Source: Streptomyces rhizosphaerihabitans
GTDB taxonomy: Bacteria > Actinomycetota > Actinomycetes > Streptomycetales > Streptomycetaceae
Reading direction: 5' to 3'
Assembly (NCBI RefSeq): GCF_025399795.1
Contig: NZ_JAODTZ010000043.1
Coordinates: forward strand, 1 to 64,000
DNA length: 64,000 nt
This document shows, in pieces, positions 50,066 to 58,898 of the stretch. A model generated the notes under the pieces. It worked only from the letters and a program-made list of their open reading frames with translations, was not told the origin of the DNA and searched no databases. The translations under genes were made by a program, and so were the position numbers. How positions within the stretch are numbered: position 1 is the first letter of the stretch; each line of letters opens with the position of its first letter.

Positions 50066-50881
50066 GTGCAACTCTCCCGTTCCGCGCGTATCGCGCTGCG
50101 CGCCGCCGCCGGGCTCGGCTTCGCGTTCATCTACGTGCCGCTCGCGCTCGTCCTGGTCAACTCCTTCAACCGGGACCGCAGCGCCAGTTGGCCGCCGTCC
50201 GGGCTCACCTTCCACTGGTGGTCGGTCGCCTGGGAGAACGAGGGTGCCCGCGCGGCGCTGTGGGTCTCCGTCAAGGCCGGCCTCGGCGCCACGGCCATCG
50301 CACTGGTGCTGGGCACGCTGATCGCCTTCGCGGTCGCCCGCCACCGGTTCTTCGGCCGGGACGCCATCTCCTTCGTGGTCGTCCTGCCGATCGCGCTGCC
50401 CGGAATCGTCACGGGCATCGCGCTCAACTCGGCGTTCAGCACGGTGCTCGAACCCCTCGGAGTCGGACTCGGCATGTTCACCGTGATCGTCGGCCACGCG
50501 ACCTTCTGCATCGTCGTCGTCTTCAACAACGTGGTCGCGCGACTGCGCCGTACGTCCGGCACGTACGAGGAAGCCGCGATGGATCTGGGCGCGGACACCT
50601 TCCGGGCCTTCGTCGACGTCACCTTCCCACTGGTGCGCTCGGCGCTGCTGGCCGGCGGACTGCTCGCCTTCGCGCTGTCCTTCGACGAGATCGTCGTGAC
50701 GACGTTCACGGCCGGGCCCGGCATCGAGACCCTGCCGATCTGGATCTTCAACAACATGACCAGACCCCAGCAGGCACCGGTCGTGAACGTGGTGGCCGCC
50801 GTGCTCGTCCTGTTCTCGGTGATCCCGATCTACGCGGCGCAGCGGCTGTCCGCGGACACGGCCACCGAGAGCCGGATCTGA
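50066..50881 (+). CDS. potC: Polyamine-type ABC importer, permease 2
   Basis: A 271-aa permease with six transmembrane segments and the EAA loop EEAAMDLGADTFRAFVDVTFPLVRS. The motif LSFDEIVVTTFTAGPG is characteristic of PotC. GTG at 50066 with AGGAG upstream, 11 bases after potB. Last gene of the operon, followed by a terminator. Confidence 0.92.
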   Translation: MQLSRSARIALRAAAGLGFAFIYVPLALVLVNSFNRDRSASWPPSGLTFHWWSVAWENEGARAALWVSVKAGLGATAIALVLGTLIAFAVARHRFFGRDAISFVVVLPIALPGIVTGIALNSAFSTVLEPLGVGLGMFTVIVGHATFCIVVVFNNVVARLRRTSGTYEEAAMDLGADTFRAFVDVTFPLVRSALLAGGLLAFALSFDEIVVTTFTAGPGIETLPIWIFNNMTRPQQAPVVNVVAAVLVLFSVIPIYAAQRLSADTATESRI

Positions 50882-50926
50882 CCGCGCCGATGAACTGCCC
50901 TCGCCGGGCTCCTGGTTGACGCCGGT

Positions 50927-50970
50927 GAGGGGCGACCGGACCCGCCGCGCGCGGACTCCGGCCGCCCCTC
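50927..50970. terminator. Stem-loop terminator between potC and the ABC exporter permease
   Basis: GAGGGGCGACCGGA (50927-50940) pairs with TCCGGCCGCCCCTC (50957-50970) with one mismatch, around a 16-base GC-rich loop. The flanking genes converge on it. Confidence 0.75.
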
Positions 50971-50994
50971 GCGGGCGGGTTGAACGGCGCGCTC

Positions 50995-51773
50995 TCAGCG
51001 TTTGGTGGTGCTGTTGAACAGCGAGCGCGACCAGACGTAGCCGACCAGGCTGATACCGGCGCACCAGGCGAGCGAGATCCAGCCGTTGTCGCCGATCGCC
51101 GAGCCGGAGAGCAGGCCGCGCAGCGTCTCGGTCATCGGCGTGAAGGGCTGGTTCTCCGCGAACCAGCGCAGGCCCGGAGACATCGAGTCGGCCGGTACGA
51201 ACGCGGAGCCGAGGAACGGCAGGAACTGGACCAGCAGCGGCTTGTTGCTCGCGGACTCCACGGTCTTGGAGATCAGGCCGAGCGCCGCCGACAGCCAGGT
51301 CACCGCGAACGCGATGGCCGTGAGCAGGCCCGCGGCGGCAAGCCACTCGAGCGGGCTCGCGTCCGAGCGGAAACCGACGGCGAGTGCGAACCCCACGACC
51401 AGGACGATGCTCACCATCGTCTGGATGACGCTGCCGACCACATGGCCCGTCATGAACGACGAGCGGGTGATGTTCATGGTGCGGAAGCGGTTGATGATGC
51501 CCTCGGTCATGTCGGAGCAGACCGCGATCGAGGTCGACATCGCCCCGGCCGCCACCCCCATGATGATGATGCCGGGCGTCAGATACTCCAGGTAGGCGTC
51601 CCGGCCGCCGCCCATTCCGGCGCCGATCGAGTCCCCGAAGGCGTACACGAACAGCAGCAGCATCAGGATCGGCATCATGGCGGCGCCGAGTGACACGCTC
51701 GGATAGCGGAGCGCGTGCTTGAGGTTGCGCCGCAGCATCGTCATCGAGTCGTGCACGGCGTAGGTGAGGGTGC

Positions 51774-51777
<4 letters not shown>
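50995..51777 (-). CDS. ABC-2 type exporter permease (daunorubicin-resistance DrrB-like)
   Basis: A 260-aa protein with six hydrophobic segments (LGAAMMPILMLLLFVYAFG; YLTPGIIIMGVAAGAMSTSIAV; GSVIQTMVSIVLVVGFALAV; LEWLAAAGLLTAIAFAVTWL) and the ABC-2 signature around PLEWLAAA and FVPADSMSPGLRWFAENQPFTPMTETLRGLL. Its ATG overlaps the ATPase stop (ATGA). It probably exports a hydrophobic or drug-like molecule. Confidence 0.92.
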
Positions 51778-52748
<971 letters not shown>

Positions 52749-52907
52749 CGGATCCCCACCTTGACTAGACATGAGCATGACAGGAAAAGGCATGGAGCTC
52801 TCCCGTTCGGAGGCTGAGTGAATGAGGGGCCGGAAGTGAAAGGGGAGGGGGCCGGAAGAGAAGGCGGGAGCGGGGCGGGAACGGTGACGGCGCGGGGACG
52901 GGAGGGC

Positions 52908-53750
52908 TCAGGGCTTGGCGCGGAGGACGTCGATGTTCCCCCAGTTGCTCCGTGCGCGGACCGTGACGGTTCCCTCGGTCCGCTCCGGGGCCTCGGACGC
53001 GGCGAGCATGTTGCGTACCTGCCCGCGGTTGGAACTGACGTCGAGCCAGGCGGCGACGCCCTCGCGGATACCGACCTCGATGGAGCCGTTGGAGGTCTCC
53101 AACTGGATCTCGCCGCCGATGACTTCGGCGACACGAAGGTGCCCGTTGGTCGTGGTGCCGGTGACCGATGCCTCGGCGCGCGTGATGTCGATGCCACCGT
53201 TGGCGCCGCTCATCCGCAGCTCGCCGGTCACGGTGCCGACGGTCGTGGCGCCGTGCGAGTTCTTCAGGACGGCGGGCCCGTCGACCGTGCCGACGCGCAC
53301 GTTGCCGGTGCTGCTGGTGATCTCGGCCATGCCCTCGATCCGGCCCACGGTGATCAAGCCGTGCGACGAGGTCAGCTTCAGCGGGCCGGTGGTGTCGAGG
53401 CGGACGTCGCCGGCCGAGGTCTTCAGGCGGACCTCGCCGAGCCGGCCCTCGGCGAGCACCTGGGTCCAGGAGCAGGACATGTCGACCTGTGAGCCCGTGG
53501 GCAGGCCGACCGTCACATCGACGGCGCCGCTGGAGCCGACCAGGTGGCGTTGCTTCGTCCTGATCGTCAGGACGCCGCTCGCGTACACGACCTCGGTCTG
53601 CTCGGCAGCCCGTACGTCCCTGTCCTTCTTCGGGTCGAGGGGCTGCACCTCGACGACCGTGTCGGGGCGGTCGCCCGCGGTGAACCGGATGGAACCGGCG
53701 GTCACGTTGGCGCTGACCGAGATCGGTTCGGGAGTGTCGAAAGAAGGCAT
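52908..53750 (-). CDS. DUF4097 beta-strand-repeat protein
   Basis: A 280-aa protein made of short beta-strand repeats typical of DUF4097/adhesin-like beta-helices: SSHGLITVGRIEGMAEITSS, KNSHGATTVGTVTGELRMSG and SNGSIEVGIREG. There is no signal peptide, so it is cytoplasmic. Function unknown. It lies between an RHH protein gene and a DrrAB-like exporter, all on the same strand, an association I recall in other Streptomyces. The repeats may form a scaffold or sensor for the exporter. Confidence 0.85.
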   Translation of the reverse strand: MPSFDTPEPISVSANVTAGSIRFTAGDRPDTVVEVQPLDPKKDRDVRAAEQTEVVYASGVLTIRTKQRHLVGSSGAVDVTVGLPTGSQVDMSCSWTQVLAEGRLGEVRLKTSAGDVRLDTTGPLKLTSSHGLITVGRIEGMAEITSSTGNVRVGTVDGPAVLKNSHGATTVGTVTGELRMSGANGGIDITRAEASVTGTTTNGHLRVAEVIGGEIQLETSNGSIEVGIREGVAAWLDVSSNRGQVRNMLAASEAPERTEGTVTVRARSNWGNIDVLRAKP

Positions 53751-53837
53751 GGCTGTACCGTCCTCGTGAGTCCTTGAGCCGTCCCTGCAGGTGGGGCTCG
53801 GTGTGGGTGAAGTGGTGCGGGTGCGGTGCGGGTGCGG

Positions 53838-54356
53838 CTAGCGCACCCAGCCCGTGAAGCTCTGTCCGATCGTGCGGGACTTCTCCGTCGCGCGCGGCCG
53901 CGTGCCGCCCTCGACCGCGGCCGACACGGCTCGCACCAGCCACGCGTTGACCGACAGGCCTTCATGGTTCGCGGCCTCCTCGGCGCGCGCCTTGAGGTGG
54001 GCCGGCAGGCGCAGATTGACACGGGCGGTGCCGCCCGCGTCGCCGTCCGCGGGCGCCTGCGCCCTGAAGTGTTCGACGGGCGCCTCGGTCGCTTCCGCGG
54101 GGCCGCCGTAAGAGGGCGGCAGTGTCACGACGAAGTCGGGATCCAGCCCGCGCAGCCGTACGTCGACCGAGCCGGGGGCGAGTTCGCGGGTGATCTCGTC
54201 CATCGCGGCGGAGAGCACGTTGAGCATGGTCAGACGCGTCGCCGACTCCAGAGGGGCGGTGAGCCGCTCGGCCAGCTCACGGGCTTCTTCCCCGCCGGCT
54301 TCGGCGGCCACTGCGAGTTCGCGGCGCAGGGTGTCGACATACGGAGTGAGGTCCAT
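53838..54356 (-). CDS. Ribbon-helix-helix (HicB/Arc-like) DNA-binding protein
   Basis: A 172-aa protein with a C-terminal ribbon-helix-helix (about 112-150: TARVNLRLPAHLKARAEEAANHEGLSVNAWLVRAVSAAVEG), as in HicB-family antitoxins. An N-terminal helical region (MDLTPYVDTLRRELAVAAEAGGEEARELAERL) may bind a partner or effector. No HicA-like toxin is adjacent, so it is more likely a stand-alone repressor. The divergent upstream region contains many TGGCRCC motifs that could be its operators. Ribosome site before ATG 54356 is poor, compatible with a leaderless transcript. Confidence 0.82.
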   Translation of the reverse strand: MDLTPYVDTLRRELAVAAEAGGEEARELAERLTAPLESATRLTMLNVLSAAMDEITRELAPGSVDVRLRGLDPDFVVTLPPSYGGPAEATEAPVEHFRAQAPADGDAGGTARVNLRLPAHLKARAEEAANHEGLSVNAWLVRAVSAAVEGGTRPRATEKSRTIGQSFTGWVR

Positions 54357-54364
54357 GGCCACAT

Positions 54365-54565
54365 GGTGGCACCAATGTGGCGCCACTCGCAAGCCCGGAT
54401 GGTGCTTTATGTGGGGCGGTTTCGAGAATTGCGGCTCTGACCTGCTGAAATGCAGGTGCTTCAACCTGAGTCACGGTGGTGCCATGGGTGCCCGTACGTA
54501 ATCTGGGGGCACGAAATGGCGCAGGGTGGCACCGGATGGCGCCAAAGGGTGCCATCCGGTGCCAC
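54365..54565. promoter_or_regulatory. Array of TGGCRCC/GGYGCCA motifs between the RHH gene and the hydroxyproline operon
   Basis: The motif recurs at about 54368 (TGGCACC), 54377-54386 (GTGGCGCCAC, a perfect palindrome), 54477-54484 (TGGTGCCA), 54487-54492, 54527-54533, 54537-54543, 54548-54554 and 54559-54565. Such clustering suggests cooperative binding by RHH dimers, most simply autoregulation of the adjacent RHH gene. Confidence 0.65.
54526..54565. repeat. Long inverted repeat, 18-bp arms, 4-base loop
   Basis: GTGGCACCGGATGGCGCC (54526-54543) is followed by AAAG and its reverse complement GGTGCCATCCGGTGCCAC (54548-54565) with one mismatch that would be a G-U pair in RNA. Both arms are built from two copies of the TGGCRCC motif. 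It sits within a divergent promoter region, so a tandem operator cruciform is more likely than a terminator. Confidence 0.85.
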
Positions 54566-54678
54566 GTGCTGCCCTGTGTGTCGCAAGGGGATGCTCGGTG
54601 CCCGCTTCGTGGCCCACCGCGGGGCCGAAGACCGCCACTCGTGGCGGTCTTCGGCGTCTTCGAGTCCCTGAAGGTGAT

Positions 54679-54693
54679 GTGTGACATAGTACT
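54679..54693 (+). promoter_or_regulatory. GntR operator candidate A (hydroxyproline dehydrogenase promoter)
   Basis: GTGTGACATAGTACT ends three bases before the GTG start of the dehydrogenase gene and probably covers its -10. It matches site B at 13 of 15 positions. Confidence 0.75.
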
Positions 54694-54696
54694 GAC

Positions 54697-55848
54697 GTGA
54701 GTCAGCCCTTTGTCTGCGATGTCGTGATCGTCGGAGCCGGAATGGTGGGCGCCGCCTGCGCCCTGTACGCGGCTCGCGCGGGCCTCGCCGTCGCCGTGGT
54801 GGACCGCGGCCCGGTGGCCGGCGGCACGACCGGCGCGGGTGAGGGAAATCTGCTCGTCTCCGACAAGGAACCCGGACCCGAACTCGACCTCGCCCTGCTC
54901 TCCGGGCGCCTGTGGGCCGACCTTGCCGAGGAGCGCGCGGAGGCGATCGAGTACGAGGCCAAGGGTGGCGTCGTCGTGGCCCCCACGCCCGAGAGCCTGG
55001 CCGCGCTGGAGGCCTTCGCGGCGGGCCAGCGGACGGCCGGTGTCCTGACCGAACCGGTCGCCACCGATCAACTGCACGATCTGGAACCGTACTTGGCCCC
55101 GGGGCTCGCGGGGGCCGTCCACTATCCGCAAGATACCCAGGTGATGCCCGCCCTTGCCGCCGCGCATCTTCTACGGGCCTCGGGGGCGCGGCTGCTGACC
55201 GGACGCACCGTGACCGAAGTGCTGCGAGCGAGGGACGGCTCGGTCCGCGGTGTGCGCACCGACCGGGGCGATCTGTACGCACCCGCCGTCGTCAACGCGG
55301 CCGGGACCTGGGGCGCCGAGGTGGCCTCCCTCGCGGGTGTCACCCTTCCCGTCCTGCCCCGCCGGGGATTCGTCCTCGTCACCGAGCCCCTGCCGCGCCG
55401 GGTGCGCCACAAGGTGTACGCCGCGGACTATGTGGCCGACGTGGCCAGTGATTCGGCCGCTCTCCAGACATCGCCGGTGGTGGAGGGGACCGCGGCCGGC
55501 CCGATCCTGATCGGCGCGAGCCGGGAACGGGTGGGTTTCGACCGGTCGTTCTCGCTGCCCGTCGTACGGGAACTGGCCGAAGGCGCCACGCGGCTCTTTC
55601 CCTTCCTGTCGCAGGTGCGCGCTCTGCGGACCTATCTCGGGTTCCGGCCCTACCTGCCCGACCATCTGCCCGCCATCGGCCCCGACCCCCGGGCGCCCGG
55701 TCTCTTCCACGCCTGCGGGCACGAGGGTGCGGGCATCGGCCTGTCCACCGGCACCGGACAGCTCATTGCGCAGGTCCTGGCGGGCCGGACACCCGACCTC
55801 GACCTCGCGCCGTTCCGGCCCGACCGCTTCTCCGAGGAGGCCGCGTGA
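54697..55848 (+). CDS. D-hydroxyproline dehydrogenase, FAD (DAAO-like) subunit
   Basis: A 383-aa DAAO-family flavoprotein: VVIVGAGMVGAACALYAARAG at the N-terminus, TGAGEGNLLVSD, and a C-terminal GLFHACGHEGAGIGLSTGTG flavin loop. With the next two genes it forms a three-subunit dehydrogenase like LhpBEF/HcnABC, oxidising cis-4-hydroxy-D-proline to 1-pyrroline-4-hydroxy-2-carboxylate. The GTG at 54697 has no ribosome site but a close upstream promoter, so the mRNA is probably leaderless. The stop overlaps the next start. Confidence 0.85.
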   Translation: MSQPFVCDVVIVGAGMVGAACALYAARAGLAVAVVDRGPVAGGTTGAGEGNLLVSDKEPGPELDLALLSGRLWADLAEERAEAIEYEAKGGVVVAPTPESLAALEAFAAGQRTAGVLTEPVATDQLHDLEPYLAPGLAGAVHYPQDTQVMPALAAAHLLRASGARLLTGRTVTEVLRARDGSVRGVRTDRGDLYAPAVVNAAGTWGAEVASLAGVTLPVLPRRGFVLVTEPLPRRVRHKVYAADYVADVASDSAALQTSPVVEGTAAGPILIGASRERVGFDRSFSLPVVRELAEGATRLFPFLSQVRALRTYLGFRPYLPDHLPAIGPDPRAPGLFHACGHEGAGIGLSTGTGQLIAQVLAGRTPDLDLAPFRPDRFSEEAA

Positions 55849-56144
55849 ACCCTCTGGACCTCGTACGGGCCGAGCCCGGCCCCGCCTTCACCGTCACCCT
55901 CGACGGCCGGGACATCGAAGTACTGCCCGGCCGGACCGTCGCCGCCGCACTGTGGGCCGAGGGTGTCACCTCCTGGCGCACCACCCGTGACGCGGGCCGG
56001 CCCCGCGGGGTCTTCTGCGGCATCGGCGTGTGCTTCGACTGTCTCGTCACCGTCAACGACCGCCCCAACCAGCGGGCCTGTCTGGTCCCTCTGGCGCCGG
56101 GCGACACGATCCGCACACAGGAAGGCACCGGCCACGATGACTGA
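55845..56144 (+). CDS. D-hydroxyproline dehydrogenase, [2Fe-2S] subunit
   Basis: A 99-aa ferredoxin-like protein with Cys58, Cys63, Cys66 and Cys79 (C-x4-C-x2-C-x12-C), the ligands of a plant-type [2Fe-2S] cluster. This small subunit matches HcnA/LhpE-like proteins that sit between two FAD subunits. The GTG overlaps the preceding stop by four bases; its 3' end overlaps the next gene by eight. Confidence 0.9.
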   Translation: MNPLDLVRAEPGPAFTVTLDGRDIEVLPGRTVAAALWAEGVTSWRTTRDAGRPRGVFCGIGVCFDCLVTVNDRPNQRACLVPLAPGDTIRTQEGTGHDD

Positions 56145-57777
56145 CGGACGCCACCACCTCGCGGTCATCGGCGCGGGCCCGGCCGGTCTCGCCGCGTCCC
56201 TCGCGGCGGCGGCGCGCGGCATTCACGTGACGCTGATCGACTCGGCCGCGGCGGCGGGCGGGCAGTTCTACCGCCGGCCCGCGAGCGGTCTCGGCGCCCG
56301 GCGGCCCCGGGCACTGCACCACCAGTGGCGCACATGGGAACGGCTGGAGCGGGGGCTCGCCGAACACCTGGAAGCGGGCACCATCAGACACTTGACGGAC
56401 CATCATGTCTGGCTGGTCGAACGGACCGAACCGACGATCGCCGGTGCCGGCGTCGGCGCTGGTGCCAGCGCCGACGCTGGTGACGGTGACGGTGACGGTG
56501 ACGGTGACGGTGACGGTGACGGTGACGGTGACGGTGACGGTGAGGAGGCTGAGGCTGAGCCCGGAGCCACCCGTCACGGAGCCACCCGTCATGGAGCCTC
56601 CGCCACGCACACCGTCCCCGCCGTCCCCGTAGGAGACCCCGGATTCACCGTCCACGCCCTCCTGGGGCCCCTTCAGGAGCGCTCCGTCGCCGTGCGCGCC
56701 GACGCCGTGCTCCTCGCCACCGGTGGATACGAGAAGGTGCTGCCCTTCCCCGGCTGGACGCTGCCCGGAGTCGTGACCGCGGGCGGGGCCCAGGCCATGC
56801 TCAAGGGCGGTCTCGTCGTGCCGGGCCGCACAGCCGTCGTCGTGGGTACGGGACCGCTGCTGCTGCCCGTGGCGACCGGACTGGCGGCCGCCGGGGTCGA
56901 GGTCGCCGCACTCGTCGAGTCCGTCGATCCGAGAAGGCTGCTCCGCGGGGCGGGGACGCTGGCGGCTCAGCCCGGCAAGGTGGCCGAGGGAGCCCGGTAC
57001 GCGGCCCAACTCCTGCGCCACCGCGTGCCGTTCATCCATCTGCACACTGTCGTCGAAGCGCATGGTGAGGAGCGGCTCGAAGCGGTCACCGTCGCGGCGC
57101 TCGACCCCGACGGTCGGGTGCGGCCCGGAACCGAGCGCCGCATCCCCTGCGACACGCTCGCCGTCGGGCACGGGATGATCCCGCACACCGATCTCGCGGA
57201 AGCGCTCGGCTGCCGTATCGACGGATCGAAGGTCGACGTGGACGAGGAGCAGCGCACCGACGTGCCCGGCGTCTGGGCCGCGGGCGAGACCACCGGCATC
57301 GGCGGCGCCGCGCTCTCCCTGGCCGAGGGGCACCTCGCGGGCTGGTCGATCGCAGCCAGGCTCTCCGGCGCCGAACCGGACGCGCGCGCGGCGACGCGAG
57401 CCGTCAAGTCCCGTACCAGAATGCGGTCGTTCGCCGCCGCTCTCGACGCGGTGTACGCGCCGCCCGCGCACTGGTCGGACCAGGTCACCGACGACACCGT
57501 CGTGTGCCGCTGCGAGGAGGTCACCGGGGGCCGCATCCGCGAGGCCGTCGCCGACCTCGGGGCGGGTGACGTACGGACGGTCAAACTGCTCACCCGCGCC
57601 GGGATGGGATGGTGCCAGGGCCGGATCTGCGAACCCGCGGTCGCCGGACTCGTCGGCTGTGAACAGACGCCCGCACGACGGTTGTTGGCGCGCCCGGTAC
57701 CGCTCGGCGTGCTCGCCCGCGCCGGTACGGACGACGACCGGACACCGGGTGCCGGCCTGCCCCCAATCCCGCGGTGA
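56137..57777 (+). CDS. D-hydroxyproline dehydrogenase, NAD(P)/FAD-binding large subunit with BFD-like [2Fe-2S]
   Basis: A 546-aa two-dinucleotide-domain flavoprotein: AVIGAGPAGLAASLAAA (9-25), VLLATGGYEKVLPFPGW, VVVGTGPLLLPVATGLAAAG, VWAAGETTGIGGAALSLAEG. The C-terminus has a BFD-like cluster site with Cys457, Cys459, Cys493 and Cys498. This matches the HcnB/LhpF-type subunit. Residues 115-136 are a Gly-Asp repeat followed by a G-A-T-R-H repeat, an insertion coded by tandem DNA repeats and not expected in the family. ATG at 56137 overlaps the [2Fe-2S] gene by eight bases. Confidence 0.87.
   Translation: MTDGRHHLAVIGAGPAGLAASLAAAARGIHVTLIDSAAAAGGQFYRRPASGLGARRPRALHHQWRTWERLERGLAEHLEAGTIRHLTDHHVWLVERTEPTIAGAGVGAGASADAGDGDGDGDGDGDGDGDGDGDGEEAEAEPGATRHGATRHGASATHTVPAVPVGDPGFTVHALLGPLQERSVAVRADAVLLATGGYEKVLPFPGWTLPGVVTAGGAQAMLKGGLVVPGRTAVVVGTGPLLLPVATGLAAAGVEVAALVESVDPRRLLRGAGTLAAQPGKVAEGARYAAQLLRHRVPFIHLHTVVEAHGEERLEAVTVAALDPDGRVRPGTERRIPCDTLAVGHGMIPHTDLAEALGCRIDGSKVDVDEEQRTDVPGVWAAGETTGIGGAALSLAEGHLAGWSIAARLSGAEPDARAATRAVKSRTRMRSFAAALDAVYAPPAHWSDQVTDDTVVCRCEEVTGGRIREAVADLGAGDVRTVKLLTRAGMGWCQGRICEPAVAGLVGCEQTPARRLLARPVPLGVLARAGTDDDRTPGAGLPPIPR
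56479..56544 (+). repeat. Hexanucleotide tandem repeat GGTGAC x10 inside a flavoprotein gene
   Basis: Ten perfect GGTGAC units and one GGTGAG encode (Gly-Asp)n. A second, 15-bp repeat (GGAGCCACCCGTCAC) follows at about 56562-56597. Perfect units of a multiple of three suggest a length-variable site that keeps the reading frame. Confidence 0.95.
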
Positions 57778-57870
57778 CCCGCCGTGGCCCGCGCCGACCT
57801 GCCCCGTGTCGACCTGCCCGTCGATGTGACCCCCACGGCATGATCCCCGCCCCGCCCCACCTCGACCGAC

Positions 57871-57885
57871 AGTAAAATGTCACAC
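57871..57885 (-). promoter_or_regulatory. GntR operator candidate B (deaminase promoter)
   Basis: On the minus strand GTGTGACATTTTACT, 13 of 15 identical to site A. It overlaps a TAAAAT -10-like hexamer at 57873-57878 upstream of the DHDPS-family gene, so binding would repress. Confidence 0.75.
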
Positions 57886-57909
57886 CCTATTGAGAGGGAT
57901 GAGCACCGC

Positions 57910-58809
57910 ATGACCGTCACCCCTGACAGCCGCCCCTGGCGCGGAGTCCTCGTCGCCACCGCGCTCCCGCTGAACGACGACCTCTCCGTGGACTATGACC
58001 GGTACGCCGAACACTGTGCCTGGCTCGTCGAGAACGGCTGCGACGGCGTCGTACCGAACGGTTCGCTCGGCGAGTACCAGGTCCTCACGCCCGAGGAGCG
58101 CGCCAAGGTCGTCGAGACCGCCGTCGCCGCGATCGGCGGGTCCCGGGTGATGCCCGGCGTCGCGGCGTACGGCTCGGCGGAGGCCCGCCGCTGGGCCGAG
58201 CAGGCGAGGGACGCGGGCTGCGGCGCCGTGATGCTTCTGCCGCCCAACGCCTACCGCGCGGACGGGCGTTCCGTCCTCGCCCACTACGAAGAGGTCTCCC
58301 GGGCGGGCGTCCCGGTCGTCGCGTACAACAACCCGATCGACACCAAGGTCGACCTGGTGCCCGAACTCCTCGCAGAACTGCACGCCGCCGGCTTCATCCA
58401 GGGCGTCAAGGAGTTCTCCGGCGATGTGCGCCGCGCCTACCGCATCGCCGAACTCGCCCCGGAACTGGACCTGTTGATCGGGGCCGACGACGTCCTGCTC
58501 GAACTCGCCGTCGCGGGGGCCAAGGGCTGGGTGGCCGGCTACCCGAACGCGCTGCCCCGGGCGAGTGCCGAGCTCTACCGCGCGGCCGTCGCAGGAGACC
58601 TCGACACGGCGGGCAGGCTCTACCGTCAACTGCACCCGCTGCTGCGCTGGGACTCCCAGGTCGAGTTCGTCCAGGCCATCAAGCTGTCCATGGACATCGT
58701 CGGCCGCCACGGCGGTCCGGTCCGGCCGCCGCGCGTCCCGCTGCTGCCCGAGCAGGAGGCCGCCGTACGCCTGGCCACGGACCGGGCCGTGGCCGCCGGT
58801 CTCGGCTGA
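57910..58809 (+). CDS. DHDPS-family aldolase/deaminase, probable 1-pyrroline-4-hydroxy-2-carboxylate deaminase
   Basis: A 299-aa TIM-barrel enzyme with NGSLGEYQVLT, Tyr139 (VVAYNNPID) and Schiff-base Lys167 (GVKEFSGD). In hydroxyproline clusters this family converts the dehydrogenase product to alpha-ketoglutarate semialdehyde and ammonia. The ATG at 57910 has GAGAGGG upstream. It lies between the dehydrogenase and the epimerase. The semialdehyde dehydrogenase that would complete the pathway is not in the window. Confidence 0.88.
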   Translation: MTVTPDSRPWRGVLVATALPLNDDLSVDYDRYAEHCAWLVENGCDGVVPNGSLGEYQVLTPEERAKVVETAVAAIGGSRVMPGVAAYGSAEARRWAEQARDAGCGAVMLLPPNAYRADGRSVLAHYEEVSRAGVPVVAYNNPIDTKVDLVPELLAELHAAGFIQGVKEFSGDVRRAYRIAELAPELDLLIGADDVLLELAVAGAKGWVAGYPNALPRASAELYRAAVAGDLDTAGRLYRQLHPLLRWDSQVEFVQAIKLSMDIVGRHGGPVRPPRVPLLPEQEAAVRLATDRAVAAGLG

Positions 58810-58834
58810 GCCCTGACCGACCTCCACGCCGTGT

Positions 58835-58897
58835 GCCGACACCGCCCAGCCGTACGCCGACACCCCCCAGCCATCCGCCGACACCACTCAGGAGTCC
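58835..58897 (+). repeat. Three 21-bp repeats upstream of the epimerase
   Basis: GCCGACACC recurs at 58835, 58856 and 58877 within 21-bp units (GCCGACACCNCNCAGCC...). The units are in frame with the epimerase from a GTG at 58833 and would encode a Pro/Thr-rich extension, but the AGGAG site at 58890-58894 favours the ATG at 58899. Confidence 0.8.
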
Positions 58898-58898
58898 C

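Noticed and set aside
53838..54356. HicAB toxin-antitoxin pair
   Set aside because: Only the HicB-like RHH protein is present; no short HicA-type double-stranded-RNA-binding toxin is found next to it.
54526..54565. Rho-independent terminator
   Set aside because: It lies between two divergent genes with no upstream transcript to end and no T-tract; the arms are made of the repeated operator motif.
56479..56597. Possible CRISPR-like or iteron repeat
   Set aside because: Units are contiguous hexamers without spacers and lie in frame inside a coding sequence, so this is a simple tandem repeat.
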